A DNA stretch of 64,000 bases from Pedobacter nutrimenti (GTDB lineage Bacteria > Bacteroidota > Bacteroidia > Sphingobacteriales > Sphingobacteriaceae), in NCBI RefSeq assembly GCF_003208655.1, contig NZ_QKLU01000006.1, forward strand, positions 285,021 through 349,020. Direction: 5' to 3'. Positions 9,301 to 16,962 of this stretch are shown here, in pieces (the first letter of the stretch is position 1; each line of letters starts with the position of its first letter). The notes beneath the pieces are model-generated. The model made no database searches and was not told where the DNA came from. It saw only the letters and a list, made by a program, of their open reading frames with translations. The position numbers were made by a program, and so were the translations under genes.

Positions 9301-11594
9301 CACTGATTGGCTGGGAGCCAGGAGAATACCAGATTTTTGTGCCAAAAAGCACCTATACCGGACCTACTGGTTTATTCAAAATCATTAACCGCCATGGTTC
9401 AAACGCCATAGCCACACTTGCGCATCCAAATACGACCGACTTTAACAACATTTCGGCCACTTACGACCTGAGCGCCGACAGTGCTATAGTAGGTGCTGCC
9501 CTGGAAAGTGGTCCTGCATTTTCGACCAATATTACCTATGGCGATCCGGCCAGTCCAATGAGCTACCTGAGTTATTACAACCGGATGCTGGCCAAAGGCT
9601 ATCACCTTGGAGCGACCATTGACCACGACAACCACAACATGACTTTTGGCCGTCATACCAAGGCACGTCTGGTGGTCATGGCACCGGCACTGACCGAAAG
9701 TGATTTATTGGGTTCGATCAAAAAAATGCGCTTTTATGCCTCAGAAGACTCTGCCGCGAAAGTAGTTTTCAGCATCAGCAAACAACCTGTGGGCAGTATT
9801 TTTACAGGCGTGGGCGGACCAGTGATTTCAGTCACTGCTGCCACAACCAGTCCGGTGAACAGTATTAAACTGATGTATGGTACACCCGGAAGCGGGGTAA
9901 ACCCGGTGGTGGTCAACAGTACCGCTACGGGAAGCATGACCTATAGCCACGATGCGCTGAGCAATTTAAGTACAGGTTATTATTATGCAGATATTGTCGA
10001 AACTGACGGCAGCCGCATCATTACTTCACCGATCTGGTATACCCGCGACGACAGCTATGTGAAAAAGAACCAGGTGATTACCTTTAGCCCGGCTAAAACG
10101 GTTACCTATGGTGATCCGGATTTTGATCTGGATGCACGCAGTGACAATCCCGACATCAACATTACTTATGCCAGCAGTGATACCACTATTGTAAAGGTAA
10201 TTGATGACCAGATTCATATCCTGAAGGCAGGTACAGTAACCATTACCGCCAGCCAGGAAGGCAATGCTTTATTTAATCCGGCCAGCGTACAGCAGGTGCT
10301 AACGGTTAAACCGGTACAAATTGTCGTGACCGCCGATGCCAAACAAAAACTGGAAGGTGATGCAGATCCGGCACTGACTTATACCAGCACCGGAACACTG
10401 ATCGGCACAGATGCTTTCAGCGGAAACATCAACCGTGCAGCAGGGGAAACGCCTGGTACTTATGCCATTGTACAGGGCAGTCTGACCCTGGGTGCAAATT
10501 ATGCGATCGATTATAGAACCGCTGCTTTCAAAATATTTGCCAAAGCGGCCGGTACCATTAGCGGTACAAAAACAGTGGCTTTAAATACAGCTGCACCTTT
10601 AATCACCTTTACCGCAAGCAAAGGGAATGCACCATTTACCTTCACCTACAACATTAATGGCGGGGCAGACAAAACCGTTACTGCAACAGGAACAACTGTA
10701 ACCGTGGCTGCGCCAACCAATGCATTGGGTACTTTTGTATATACCTTAACCAAAATTGCCGATGTCAACAGCACGCAGGTACAAAATGCCTCGGCAACCA
10801 TTACGGTAAATCCATTGCCGGTGGCCAGCATTTCGGGCTCGACCAGCCTTTGCATCAACAGTGCCGCCCCTGTGGTGACTTTTACCGGCGCGGTGGGAAC
10901 GGCACCTTATACCTTTACCTATAGCTTAAACGGGGGCGCAAACCGCACCCTGGTCAGTACGGCTAATACCGCAACTTTAACTGCGCCAAGTAATGTGTCA
11001 GGTACTTTTACCTATACCTTAATCAGCGTTTCAGATGTGTATGGCAGCCAGAACCAAAGTGGAAATGCCGTGATTACGGTGAACCCTTTACCGGTTATCC
11101 AGATTTTGAGCACTAAAGGGACCAGTGTTTCCAAGGGAGATGTATTGCAGCTGAGTGCAACAGGAGGTACAAGCTACAGCTGGACAGGTACAGAAATCTT
11201 GAGTGGCCAAAACACGGCCATGATCAATATCCGTCCAAAACAAAGCGGTACGTATAAAGTGACAGTCACCAATGCGAACGGCTGTACAGCTGATCAAAGC
11301 ATCAGTATTACGGTTGCAGATGATTACAAACTGGAAGCCGGTACCCTGCTGACACCAAACGGAGATGGGATCAACGATAAGTTTATCATCAAAAACGTCG
11401 ATTATTATCCAAATAATACACTGAAAATTTTTGATAAGGCGGGTCGGATCTTGTATACTAAGAAATCCTATAACAACGATTGGGATGGTACCTTAAATGG
11501 TAGTCCGCTGGCAGAAGGAACCTATTACTACGTTCTGGACATGGGACCGGGTTTAGGAAATTTTAAAGGATTTATTAATATCATCAGAAATTAA
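6399..11594 (+). CDS. Giant secreted PHP-domain multidomain protein, T9SS cargo
   Basis: A 1731-residue exported protein with a signal peptide ending near LYAQ (residue about 24). Domains in order: an N-terminal beta region; two tandem Fn3-like repeats each opening DVTPP.NTAGYPK (about 210-327 and 330-444); a lamin-tail-like domain (about 454-590, with IISQYYEGTSTNKWIELTNL); two Fn3-like repeats (about 635-860); a PHP metallophosphoesterase-like domain (about 870-1130) with NLHSHSSYSD, SEHNH, LHGMEW, LAHPN and IDHDNHN as metal-ligand motifs; an MBG-type domain (about 1305-1382); two Ig-like repeats; and a C-terminal gliding/type-B sorting domain (about 1641-1731, with LTPNGDGINDKF, IFDKAGR, W.G..NG). 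PHP proteins of this CehA/McbA-like type cleave phosphoester or related bonds; the substrate here is unknown. The PorP/SprF-type partner overlaps its stop codon. A TACATTTG box at 6290-6297 is the probable promoter. Confidence 0.88.
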   Translation: MKKPLLLLLLLYAMFCLPAKLYAQIAAWDFTGQNQLPTSTANTFDPGLTAAPVLTRGAGAAASAGGNSFRTTGFKNDGIAVSNTDYFQVTLTAAAGKKISLSSIDAAFQGTATYYAGAGASNQFAYSLNGTDFILIGTPSVITTVSSNPSLMPTISLSGISSLQNVDATTTITLRFYASGQTGTGGWGFFSSAPGKLGFSIGGTVSTAGADVTPPTNTAGYPKINNITSTSVDLTSNINEAGKTYYILIPASGVAPTTAAQIKAGTDGNGTAAFKSGSFANTANTDASATIGGLTLSTSYKIYSVSEDVATPANLQSTFSSLSATTLGATDVTPPVNTAGYPKTTNLTTTSVDLISNINEAGTTYYVLSLAGGAAPTAVQVKAGLDGSGAAAFKAGSFANPANTDASATINGLSPGTAYTIYSVSADAAATPNLQTAVSTLNITTINLPLVNAPVIISQYYEGTSTNKWIELTNLSDSPVNTASPQLKLGLYNISGDAGPINISGNPTQIMNLNVIIPPKGTVLIGNTGNGNEVPYITAASAAQTSNTVINFNGNDGIVLMDASNNIIDAFGHGVNAKDVSYVRDLTVNAPSPVFNENDWERISLAVVQNALDDDDPNRLGVHFPPNLPPCAAPSAPATALSFTATTSSITGTFTAAADANEYLVIRSLNSTLTALPVDGTVYNVGTAIGGGTVSSRLVNGSFTDNNLNDNTKYYYFIFALNNVSCTGGPKYLSTAYLSGNQTTVALQPCTTPAAQPSAFSITASNYNSIQGSFTPAANVTEYLVVMSRDKALTANPQNQTVYKAGDQLGGGTVVKRGTGATFTASGLAQNAMYYFYIFSLNSNCTGGPLYLTGSPLTGSQKTGKLDASNLNFYYGNLHSHSSYSDGNKDDTRKKPEDDYAFAKNSMKMDFLGISEHNHTQAGMSLANWQPGIDAAKNATTSTFLALHGMEWGVISGGGHVIVYGIDSLIGWEPGEYQIFVPKSTYTGPTGLFKIINRHGSNAIATLAHPNTTDFNNISATYDLSADSAIVGAALESGPAFSTNITYGDPASPMSYLSYYNRMLAKGYHLGATIDHDNHNMTFGRHTKARLVVMAPALTESDLLGSIKKMRFYASEDSAAKVVFSISKQPVGSIFTGVGGPVISVTAATTSPVNSIKLMYGTPGSGVNPVVVNSTATGSMTYSHDALSNLSTGYYYADIVETDGSRIITSPIWYTRDDSYVKKNQVITFSPAKTVTYGDPDFDLDARSDNPDINITYASSDTTIVKVIDDQIHILKAGTVTITASQEGNALFNPASVQQVLTVKPVQIVVTADAKQKLEGDADPALTYTSTGTLIGTDAFSGNINRAAGETPGTYAIVQGSLTLGANYAIDYRTAAFKIFAKAAGTISGTKTVALNTAAPLITFTASKGNAPFTFTYNINGGADKTVTATGTTVTVAAPTNALGTFVYTLTKIADVNSTQVQNASATITVNPLPVASISGSTSLCINSAAPVVTFTGAVGTAPYTFTYSLNGGANRTLVSTANTATLTAPSNVSGTFTYTLISVSDVYGSQNQSGNAVITVNPLPVIQILSTKGTSVSKGDVLQLSATGGTSYSWTGTEILSGQNTAMINIRPKQSGTYKVTVTNANGCTADQSISITVADDYKLEAGTLLTPNGDGINDKFIIKNVDYYPNNTLKIFDKAGRILYTKKSYNNDWDGTLNGSPLAEGTYYYVLDMGPGLGNFKGFINIIRN

Positions 11595-12526
11595 TGTACA
11601 GCGTAATGAAAGCAATTAAACAATATATAGGGCAAATGAAGGGGAAAACGGGCTTCTTATTTGCAGCAACAATTTTATTTTTAAATTCAGCATCGGCACA
11701 GATTCTTCCGCTCAATGCACAGTATTTTCAGAACAGGTATTTGATTAACCCTTCTATGGCCGGTATAGGGCCTGGTCTGAACATTAACGGAAGTTTGCGC
11801 AAGCAATGGACCAGTATCCCTGGTGCACCTTTAAGCCAGGGCCTCACCCTGGATCAGCAGCTGGATAAAGTGGGTCTTGGAATTAATGTCTACAATGAAA
11901 AAGCCGGAGGCATCCAAACCACCAAGGCGGTGGCTACTTTTGCCTATCACCTGCCATTAAACGACCAGGACCAGAAACTGAATTTTGGGGTTTCCTTTGG
12001 GGCCAGTAAAGACAGATTTGATGCCAGCGGTCTGGGCATCAGTGATCCGAATGATCCGGCGATAGGCCGTTTTAACGACAGGGGCTATTATTTTGACGGG
12101 GACTTTGGGGTTTCCTATACTTCTGAGGGCCTGAACATTGAGGCTGCCCTTCCAAATATGCGATCGGTATTGAGAAAAGAGGACGTGAACTATGCTGATA
12201 AACCCACTTTTTATTCGGCCCTGGGCTATAAGTTTAAATTGGGTACCGATCTGGATGGGGTAAGCTTAGAGCCTAAAGCGGTATTCCGTGGGGTTAAGAA
12301 CTACGATAACCTATGGGATGCAGGGGTAAATGCGGCCTTTGCCGGCGACAAACTGTACCTGATGGGCATGTACCACAGCACCAAAAATGTAACTGCCGGC
12401 TTTGGGATCAATTATAAATCCAGCCTGTACATTATGGCATACTACAATACCGAAACCTCTGCTTTAAGGGGAAATACGGGCGGCGATTTTGAGATCAACC
12501 TCCGTTTAAACATCAGTAAAAAGTAG
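11594..12526 (+). CDS. PorP/SprF family type IX secretion membrane protein
   Basis: A 310-residue outer-membrane beta-barrel protein. The signal peptide ends at NSASAQ, followed by the family hallmark ILPLNAQYFQNRYLINPSMAG (Q-Y-F-x-N-x-x-x-x-N-P-S-x-A-G) and a run of barrel strands to a terminal INLRLNISKK. PorP/SprF proteins pair with T9SS cargo carrying a type-B C-terminal domain and help anchor or export it. The start overlaps the stop of the giant PHP protein (TAATG), which strongly suggests it serves that cargo. Translation could instead start at the second ATG, 11606, directly before the basic KAIKQ stretch. The exact start is uncertain; the family is clear. Confidence 0.9.
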   Translation: MYSVMKAIKQYIGQMKGKTGFLFAATILFLNSASAQILPLNAQYFQNRYLINPSMAGIGPGLNINGSLRKQWTSIPGAPLSQGLTLDQQLDKVGLGINVYNEKAGGIQTTKAVATFAYHLPLNDQDQKLNFGVSFGASKDRFDASGLGISDPNDPAIGRFNDRGYYFDGDFGVSYTSEGLNIEAALPNMRSVLRKEDVNYADKPTFYSALGYKFKLGTDLDGVSLEPKAVFRGVKNYDNLWDAGVNAAFAGDKLYLMGMYHSTKNVTAGFGINYKSSLYIMAYYNTETSALRGNTGGDFEINLRLNISKK

Positions 12527-12542
12527 GGCCTTTAAAGGGTTC

Positions 12543-12575
12543 AAAAAAGGGCTGGCCTTTGGCCGGCCCTTTTTT
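12543..12575. terminator. Bidirectional terminator
   Basis: AAAAAAGGGCTGGCC (12543-12557) pairs with GGCCGGCCCTTTTTT (12561-12575) around a 3-base loop with one G-U pair. It lies between convergent genes (the PorP/SprF-type gene and the S41 peptidase) and has a U tract on both strands. Confidence 0.9.
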
Positions 12576-12581
12576 GTATCA

Positions 12582-13904
12582 TTAAGGTTTCAAAAGATCA
12601 GTAAAAATTCCCCCGTCATCGTATAACCTGGTCATACTGACAATCTGATTGTTTTTACGGTTAAACCTCATCTCAAAATAAGGGAAATTTTCAATGTGGA
12701 ACCGGTCGGATCCCACCGGGCTCAATACTTGTATAACCCGGTTTGGACGTTCGAAATTCAGGTGCCCGTTTTCGAAGGTAATTTTGCCTTCTCCATAAGT
12801 TCCGGTATAGGATTTTAAAAGCTGGGCATCGGTTTGCTCAGGCTGCATCTCTGCTTTCAGGGACAGCAGGGCCCAGTTGAGCAGGTAATTGTTTGGTTCT
12901 TTGCTCAGGAGCTGCTCCAGGGCATGTCGCCGCGCAGTGGTAAGGGCCTCTTTTTGTTGAACTTCCAGATCGGGTTTTACGCCTGTTCCTTCCCAATCGG
13001 TTTTTGTAACCGAACTGATGGATCTGCCTACCGGTATATTGAGCAGAAACCGTTCTGCTATCGGCACGGGCATAACAGGGTGGGCACCTCCTCCGGTAGT
13101 TTCGCCCACCAGGGTAATCCTTTTCAGGTTTTTCAGTGCATAACAGAAATCTTCAGCAGCCGAAAAAGTACTTTTACTCACCAGTACATATACCGGACAG
13201 TCAGGCATTCGTTTTCCTTCCAAAGCAGCCAGCGTTTTCATGGAAAAGGTTTCATTTGTCGGTCGCCAGTAAATGTCATTAAGGGGCCTTGGATTGCTGT
13301 CAAAAAAGTAACTGGCCAGCAGGCTGACCATGTTTGCAGAACCGCCCCCATTGTTTCTCAGGTCAATAATTAAGGCAGATGCATGGCCAAAGAAGTTCAT
13401 CGTGGCAGCAGCGGTAGTTCCGGCTTCTGTCGGATCGGCGAAACGGCTTAAATTCAGATACCCAATATTTCCATCCAGGATCCGGGCTTCTTTAAAACCG
13501 TAGTTTTGGATTTTTTCCAAGGCCCGTCTTTTTTGCATTTCTGAATCTTTATCTTTTGCAGGCTTTTCTTTTTTGCTTTCTTTAACCCACTGCGGATCGT
13601 AACGCATGGTGAAATGTTTATCCTTGCAAACGGCAAAAAGATCTTTTGAAAGTTTGTCTGCGAATTCCCTGGGATCCTTCAGTAGGTCGTAATCTCCTTT
13701 TTTTGCATTTATTTTCAACTGATCTGCCATTTTTTTTCCTGTTTCCGGGTAAACGTACAGCTCCATGAGGTTTTTGGAAACCGCATTCAGCACTTCAGTC
13801 TTTTCTGTTGTGGTTAATCCAGGCGAGGCATCCTGCGCTGAAACGGTTTGTATTGAACAACAGTATAATAGGATTAAAAAGAAGAGGCTTAAGTTTTTTT
13901 TCAT
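12582..13904 (-). CDS. S41 family peptidase (IRBP/tail-specific protease type)
   Basis: A 440-residue secreted serine protease. The signal peptide ends near TVSAQ. An N-terminal helical region (about 30-130) is followed by the S41 core: GNIGYLNLSRF, LIIDLRNNGGG, then VLVSKSTFSAAEDF, where the Ser before Ala-Ala-Glu is the nucleophile, and LVGETTGGGAHP. There is no PDZ domain before the core, as in the IRBP-like branch of C-terminal-processing peptidases. A C-terminal beta domain (about 355-440) resembles the region appended in many Bacteroidota S41 proteins. Single-gene unit, divergent from the AraC regulator. The natural substrate is not known. Confidence 0.9.
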   Translation of the reverse strand: MKKNLSLFFLILLYCCSIQTVSAQDASPGLTTTEKTEVLNAVSKNLMELYVYPETGKKMADQLKINAKKGDYDLLKDPREFADKLSKDLFAVCKDKHFTMRYDPQWVKESKKEKPAKDKDSEMQKRRALEKIQNYGFKEARILDGNIGYLNLSRFADPTEAGTTAAATMNFFGHASALIIDLRNNGGGSANMVSLLASYFFDSNPRPLNDIYWRPTNETFSMKTLAALEGKRMPDCPVYVLVSKSTFSAAEDFCYALKNLKRITLVGETTGGGAHPVMPVPIAERFLLNIPVGRSISSVTKTDWEGTGVKPDLEVQQKEALTTARRHALEQLLSKEPNNYLLNWALLSLKAEMQPEQTDAQLLKSYTGTYGEGKITFENGHLNFERPNRVIQVLSPVGSDRFHIENFPYFEMRFNRKNNQIVSMTRLYDDGGIFTDLLKP

Positions 13905-13994
13905 TATTGGTGATTTATCTAAGGGGGAATTTCTTTTTTGTCAATGTTATGAAATTAAATCTATCTTTAATTTGTACAAAACGGCCAATTTTTT

Positions 13995-14816
13995 ATGATG
14001 CAGTTTGTTAAAACCAGTCCAGTGTCCATGGGTAAATTCATCCGGTGTTTTTACTCTGTTTTTAATGCTGTTGCCGGTGAGCAAATCATGCATCACCGGC
14101 TTCCGGATGGTACCCTCGACCTGGTTTTTAACCTGGGGGACCCGGTGGCCATATCTGGCAATGGATCGGACTTTTACAACATGCCAGGCGTTTCTCTTAC
14201 GGGTTTGTACAGGGACAGGCGTTTTCTTTCTTATCAGGGCCGCGTACATTTGGTTGGTGTGGTTTTTCAGCCTGGTGCAGCAAATTTGTTTGTACAGCAG
14301 GCATTGGCAGATTGGAGTGCTTCTACGGCAGATGCATCAGGGGCCCTGGGGACTGATGTTTACCTGTGGCGCGAACAAATGGCAGAGTTGTCTTCGGAAA
14401 GTGAAAAACACAGGTTACTGGAAAGCCATTTGATGAAAATACTATCCAAAAGCTTTGGCCGGGACCGGGATATGGAAAAGGTTTTGCATGCGGTACAGAA
14501 GATCCATGATTTGAAGGGCCATATACAAATCGAAAACCTGCAACGGGAATGCCTGATGAGCCCAAGAAGTTTCAGAAGGATGTTTTCAGAACGGGTGGGC
14601 ATGGGGGCCAAACAATATGCCGAGATCATCCGGGTGAAAGCATTTTGCGCTAATCCGCACAGTTTGTCTGAAGGGTATTCAGAACAATTGTATGATCTGG
14701 GTTTTACCGATCATGCCCATTTTAACCGGGCATTCCGTAAAATTACCGGAACTTCCCCAACGGCCTATTTGCAGGGATTACAGCCTCTTGCGGCCCGGTT
14801 TACCCGGCTGATCTGA
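13995..14816 (+). CDS. AraC-family transcription regulator
   Basis: A 273-residue regulator. The N-terminal sensor part (about 1-120) has MHHRLPDGTLDLVFNLGD and LVGVVFQPGAA, which match the DUF6597-type domain found before AraC HTH domains. The C-terminal AraC DNA-binding domain (about 165-265) has LQRECLMSPRSFRRMF as the first HTH and YDLGFTDHAHFNRAFRKITGTSPTAYL as the second, the family signature. It is divergent from the S41 peptidase gene with a 90-base gap, so it may regulate that gene or itself. The ligand is unknown. Confidence 0.9.
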   Translation: MMQFVKTSPVSMGKFIRCFYSVFNAVAGEQIMHHRLPDGTLDLVFNLGDPVAISGNGSDFYNMPGVSLTGLYRDRRFLSYQGRVHLVGVVFQPGAANLFVQQALADWSASTADASGALGTDVYLWREQMAELSSESEKHRLLESHLMKILSKSFGRDRDMEKVLHAVQKIHDLKGHIQIENLQRECLMSPRSFRRMFSERVGMGAKQYAEIIRVKAFCANPHSLSEGYSEQLYDLGFTDHAHFNRAFRKITGTSPTAYLQGLQPLAARFTRLI

Positions 14817-14824
14817 GTTTTGGT

Positions 14825-15469
14825 CTAGTCTTTAATGAAAGCGAGCTTTATGTTTTTATAAGCTGGTTTTTGCAGTTGTACCCGAAGCTGCTTGAAAATC
14901 TGCAAGGGACCCTCTGTGGCAAAAAGATTGATGAGCCAGGCCGGTATGGAGCCTCCCGGGTCCAGATGAAGCGTATATTCCACCTGGATTTGGTCGTTTT
15001 CAAGGGGCATAATGAGCCATTTTCCAATAGAATGTTCTACCCGGACCACACCAGGTTTGAGTGGAACAAAACCCGAAACGGCAGGGCCGTCTACGGTGAT
15101 CAGTTTGGTGCCCGGATGCTGGCTAACAGTTAAATGGGCCACAAAGTCCCGGTTTTGCACCGGCCAGGGGACACTGACTTCCGAATAGTAATACAATTCC
15201 GAAGGGGAAACCTGCTTGATCAGTTTGCAGGATTTGGTATGGTAAACCCATTCTTTTGCGGATTCCACATCCAGCAACAGGGCGACAAATTCAGAAGCCT
15301 TTGCCTTGAACGCACATTCGACCTTAACGGCTTTGATTTTTGAATGCGGCAAAATGCTGGTGTATATTTTAATGCCTTCTTTTTCTTTGCTTAGTTTCCA
15401 TTCTTTCTGGGCAAAAACGGTATTAAAGTTTAAGGCGATAAGAAAAATGGCAGATAGTGTTTTGTACAT
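14825..15469 (-). CDS. START domain-containing secreted protein
   Basis: A 214-residue protein with a signal peptide (ends near TVFAQ) and a START/SRPBCC helix-grip fold. KEWKLSKEKEGIKIYT is the usual first strand, then KAKASEFVALLLDVESAKEWV, YYYSEVSVPWPVQNRDFV (a strong START signature) and VEYTLHLDPGGSIPAWLIN. START domains bind lipids or other hydrophobic ligands; bacterial secreted versions have no established ligand. It is convergent with the AraC gene (8-base gap) and divergent from the efflux cluster. A minus-strand TAAATTTG box (15491-15498) is a likely promoter. Confidence 0.88.
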   Translation of the reverse strand: MYKTLSAIFLIALNFNTVFAQKEWKLSKEKEGIKIYTSILPHSKIKAVKVECAFKAKASEFVALLLDVESAKEWVYHTKSCKLIKQVSPSELYYYSEVSVPWPVQNRDFVAHLTVSQHPGTKLITVDGPAVSGFVPLKPGVVRVEHSIGKWLIMPLENDQIQVEYTLHLDPGGSIPAWLINLFATEGPLQIFKQLRVQLQKPAYKNIKLAFIKD

Positions 15470-15659
15470 GAAAGGAATAAATCTCGGCTACAAATTTATC
15501 CATGTTTTGGAAAATATATGTAGGCTGAATCCCATAATATGCTTTCCTGATCATCATCAGCAGGTCATCTTCATGTCCGGTAACAGATCGTTTGTTCGAT
15601 ATCGGGCATTTTTTTAAAAGACGAATTTATGTAACTGTTTGTTTGTTAGTTGTTTGCGT

Positions 15660-15675
15660 TTGGTATTCGGCTTGC
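15660..15675 (+). promoter_or_regulatory. Sigma-54 (RpoN) promoter
   Basis: TTGGTATTCGGCTTGC has the invariant GG (15662-15663) and GC (15674-15675) exactly 10 bases apart, with TTGG and TTGC as in the -24/-12 consensus TTGGCAC-N5-TTGC. It lies 28 bases before the ATG of the adaptor gene at 15704, giving a short leader. Short inverted repeats upstream, CTGAT-N4-ATCAG (15547-15560) and ATCG-N6-CGAT (15587-15600), are possible activator sites. The NtrC-type activator at 21620 in the same cluster supports the call. Confidence 0.75.
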
Positions 15676-15703
15676 CTATCCATTGCCAAAGAATTTTACA
15701 TCC

Positions 15704-16951
15704 ATGGACAAACTGATTGCCGAAGAGATCACGGTAAAAAAGAAAAGAAAAACATACATAGGGATCCTTATCGGTATCCTGGTGGCCGGTGTATGTTTCT
15801 GGGCTTTCCGTTATTTTTTTAAACCCAGCCTGCACAGAGCAGAAATTAATACAGCGGTTGCCGAAAAGGGCAATATCGAGAATACGATTAATGCAACCGG
15901 AGAAATCCTGCCGGAATTTGAAGAGGTCTTGAGCAGCCCGATTTCGGCTTCCATCAGGAGTGTGCTGATGGAAGCCGGCCATCCGATTCAAAAAGGCCAG
16001 TCTATTTTAACACTTGATAAATCCATTGCACAAACAGACTATGATAAACTGAGGTTCCAGATCGAATCTAAAGAAAACGAAATCCGGAAATTGAAACTCG
16101 ACCTGGAAAAAAGCTTTTACGACATCAAATCCAACAACAGCATCAAACAGTTAAAAATCAGTAACCTCAGGGATGCAGTGTCCAGTGCAAAAAGGTTGTT
16201 CAAAGCGGGAGGCGGAACAAGGGAGGGCATAGAACAGGCCGAGCTGAACCTGAAAGTCGCGGAACTTGAAAAACAGCAGCTGGAAAATGAGATCAAAAGC
16301 AAACAGCAGACCATGAAAATAGAAATCAAAGAAGCTGAAATTGCCCTTTCTATACAAAAAAATGACCTGGCGGCTTCCCGTCGGAAACTGGACCTGGCCA
16401 ATATTCTGGCCACCAGGGATGGAGTAGTCACCTGGGTGAACAAAAACATCGGATCGGCCATCAAAGAAGGGGAGCCACTGGCAAGAATTGCCGATCTGGC
16501 TGCTTTTAAACTTTCCTGCACCATGTCCGATAACCTGCTGTCCCAGCTGCATATGAATATGCCGCTGATTGTACGGCTCAATGATTCCCTGCTCCGTGGA
16601 AAGGTGGTGAACATTTCTCCTTCGGTGAACAATGGGATTGTTTCCTTTGAAGCGCAGCTGGAGGACAAAAGCAACAAACAGCTTCGTCCGAATATGAAAG
16701 TTGATGTTTTTCTGGTGACCGCTACCCGTAATGGTGTGGTCCGGATAAGTAACGGACCGGCATTTAAAGGTTCTAATTTGCAGGAAGTTTTTGTGCTCAA
16801 TGGAAATAAGGCCGAAAGGAGAACGGTCACCACAGGTCTGGCAAATTTTGATTACGTCGAAATTCTCAAAGGGATTAAGCCTGGCGAGGTGGTCGTGATC
16901 TCGGACCTGAGCAATTATAAAAACTCAAAAGAACTTTCTATTGTCAACTGA
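15704..16951 (+). CDS. HlyD-type efflux adaptor (periplasmic membrane fusion protein)
   Basis: A 415-residue membrane fusion protein that would link an inner-membrane ABC transporter to TolC. It has a short cytosolic N-terminus, one membrane helix (TYIGILIGILVAGVCFWAF), a biotinyl/lipoyl-like half (NATGEILPEFEEVLSSPIS), a long coiled-coil hairpin (about 100-225, rich in Lys, Glu and Gln), the second lipoyl half (ATRDGVVTWVNKNIGSAIKEGEPLARIAD) and a beta-barrel domain. I chose the ATG at 15704, not the upstream frame from 15650, because the sigma-54 promoter lies inside that extension. First gene of cluster 1. Confidence 0.9.
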   Translation: MDKLIAEEITVKKKRKTYIGILIGILVAGVCFWAFRYFFKPSLHRAEINTAVAEKGNIENTINATGEILPEFEEVLSSPISASIRSVLMEAGHPIQKGQSILTLDKSIAQTDYDKLRFQIESKENEIRKLKLDLEKSFYDIKSNNSIKQLKISNLRDAVSSAKRLFKAGGGTREGIEQAELNLKVAELEKQQLENEIKSKQQTMKIEIKEAEIALSIQKNDLAASRRKLDLANILATRDGVVTWVNKNIGSAIKEGEPLARIADLAAFKLSCTMSDNLLSQLHMNMPLIVRLNDSLLRGKVVNISPSVNNGIVSFEAQLEDKSNKQLRPNMKVDVFLVTATRNGVVRISNGPAFKGSNLQEVFVLNGNKAERRTVTTGLANFDYVEILKGIKPGEVVVISDLSNYKNSKELSIVN

Positions 16952-16962
16952 TCCGGCCGGCT

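Noticed and set aside
16117..16833. 238-codon antisense frame within the adaptor gene
   Set aside because: Opposite strand of a clear HlyD-type gene; Ser/Leu-rich shadow product.
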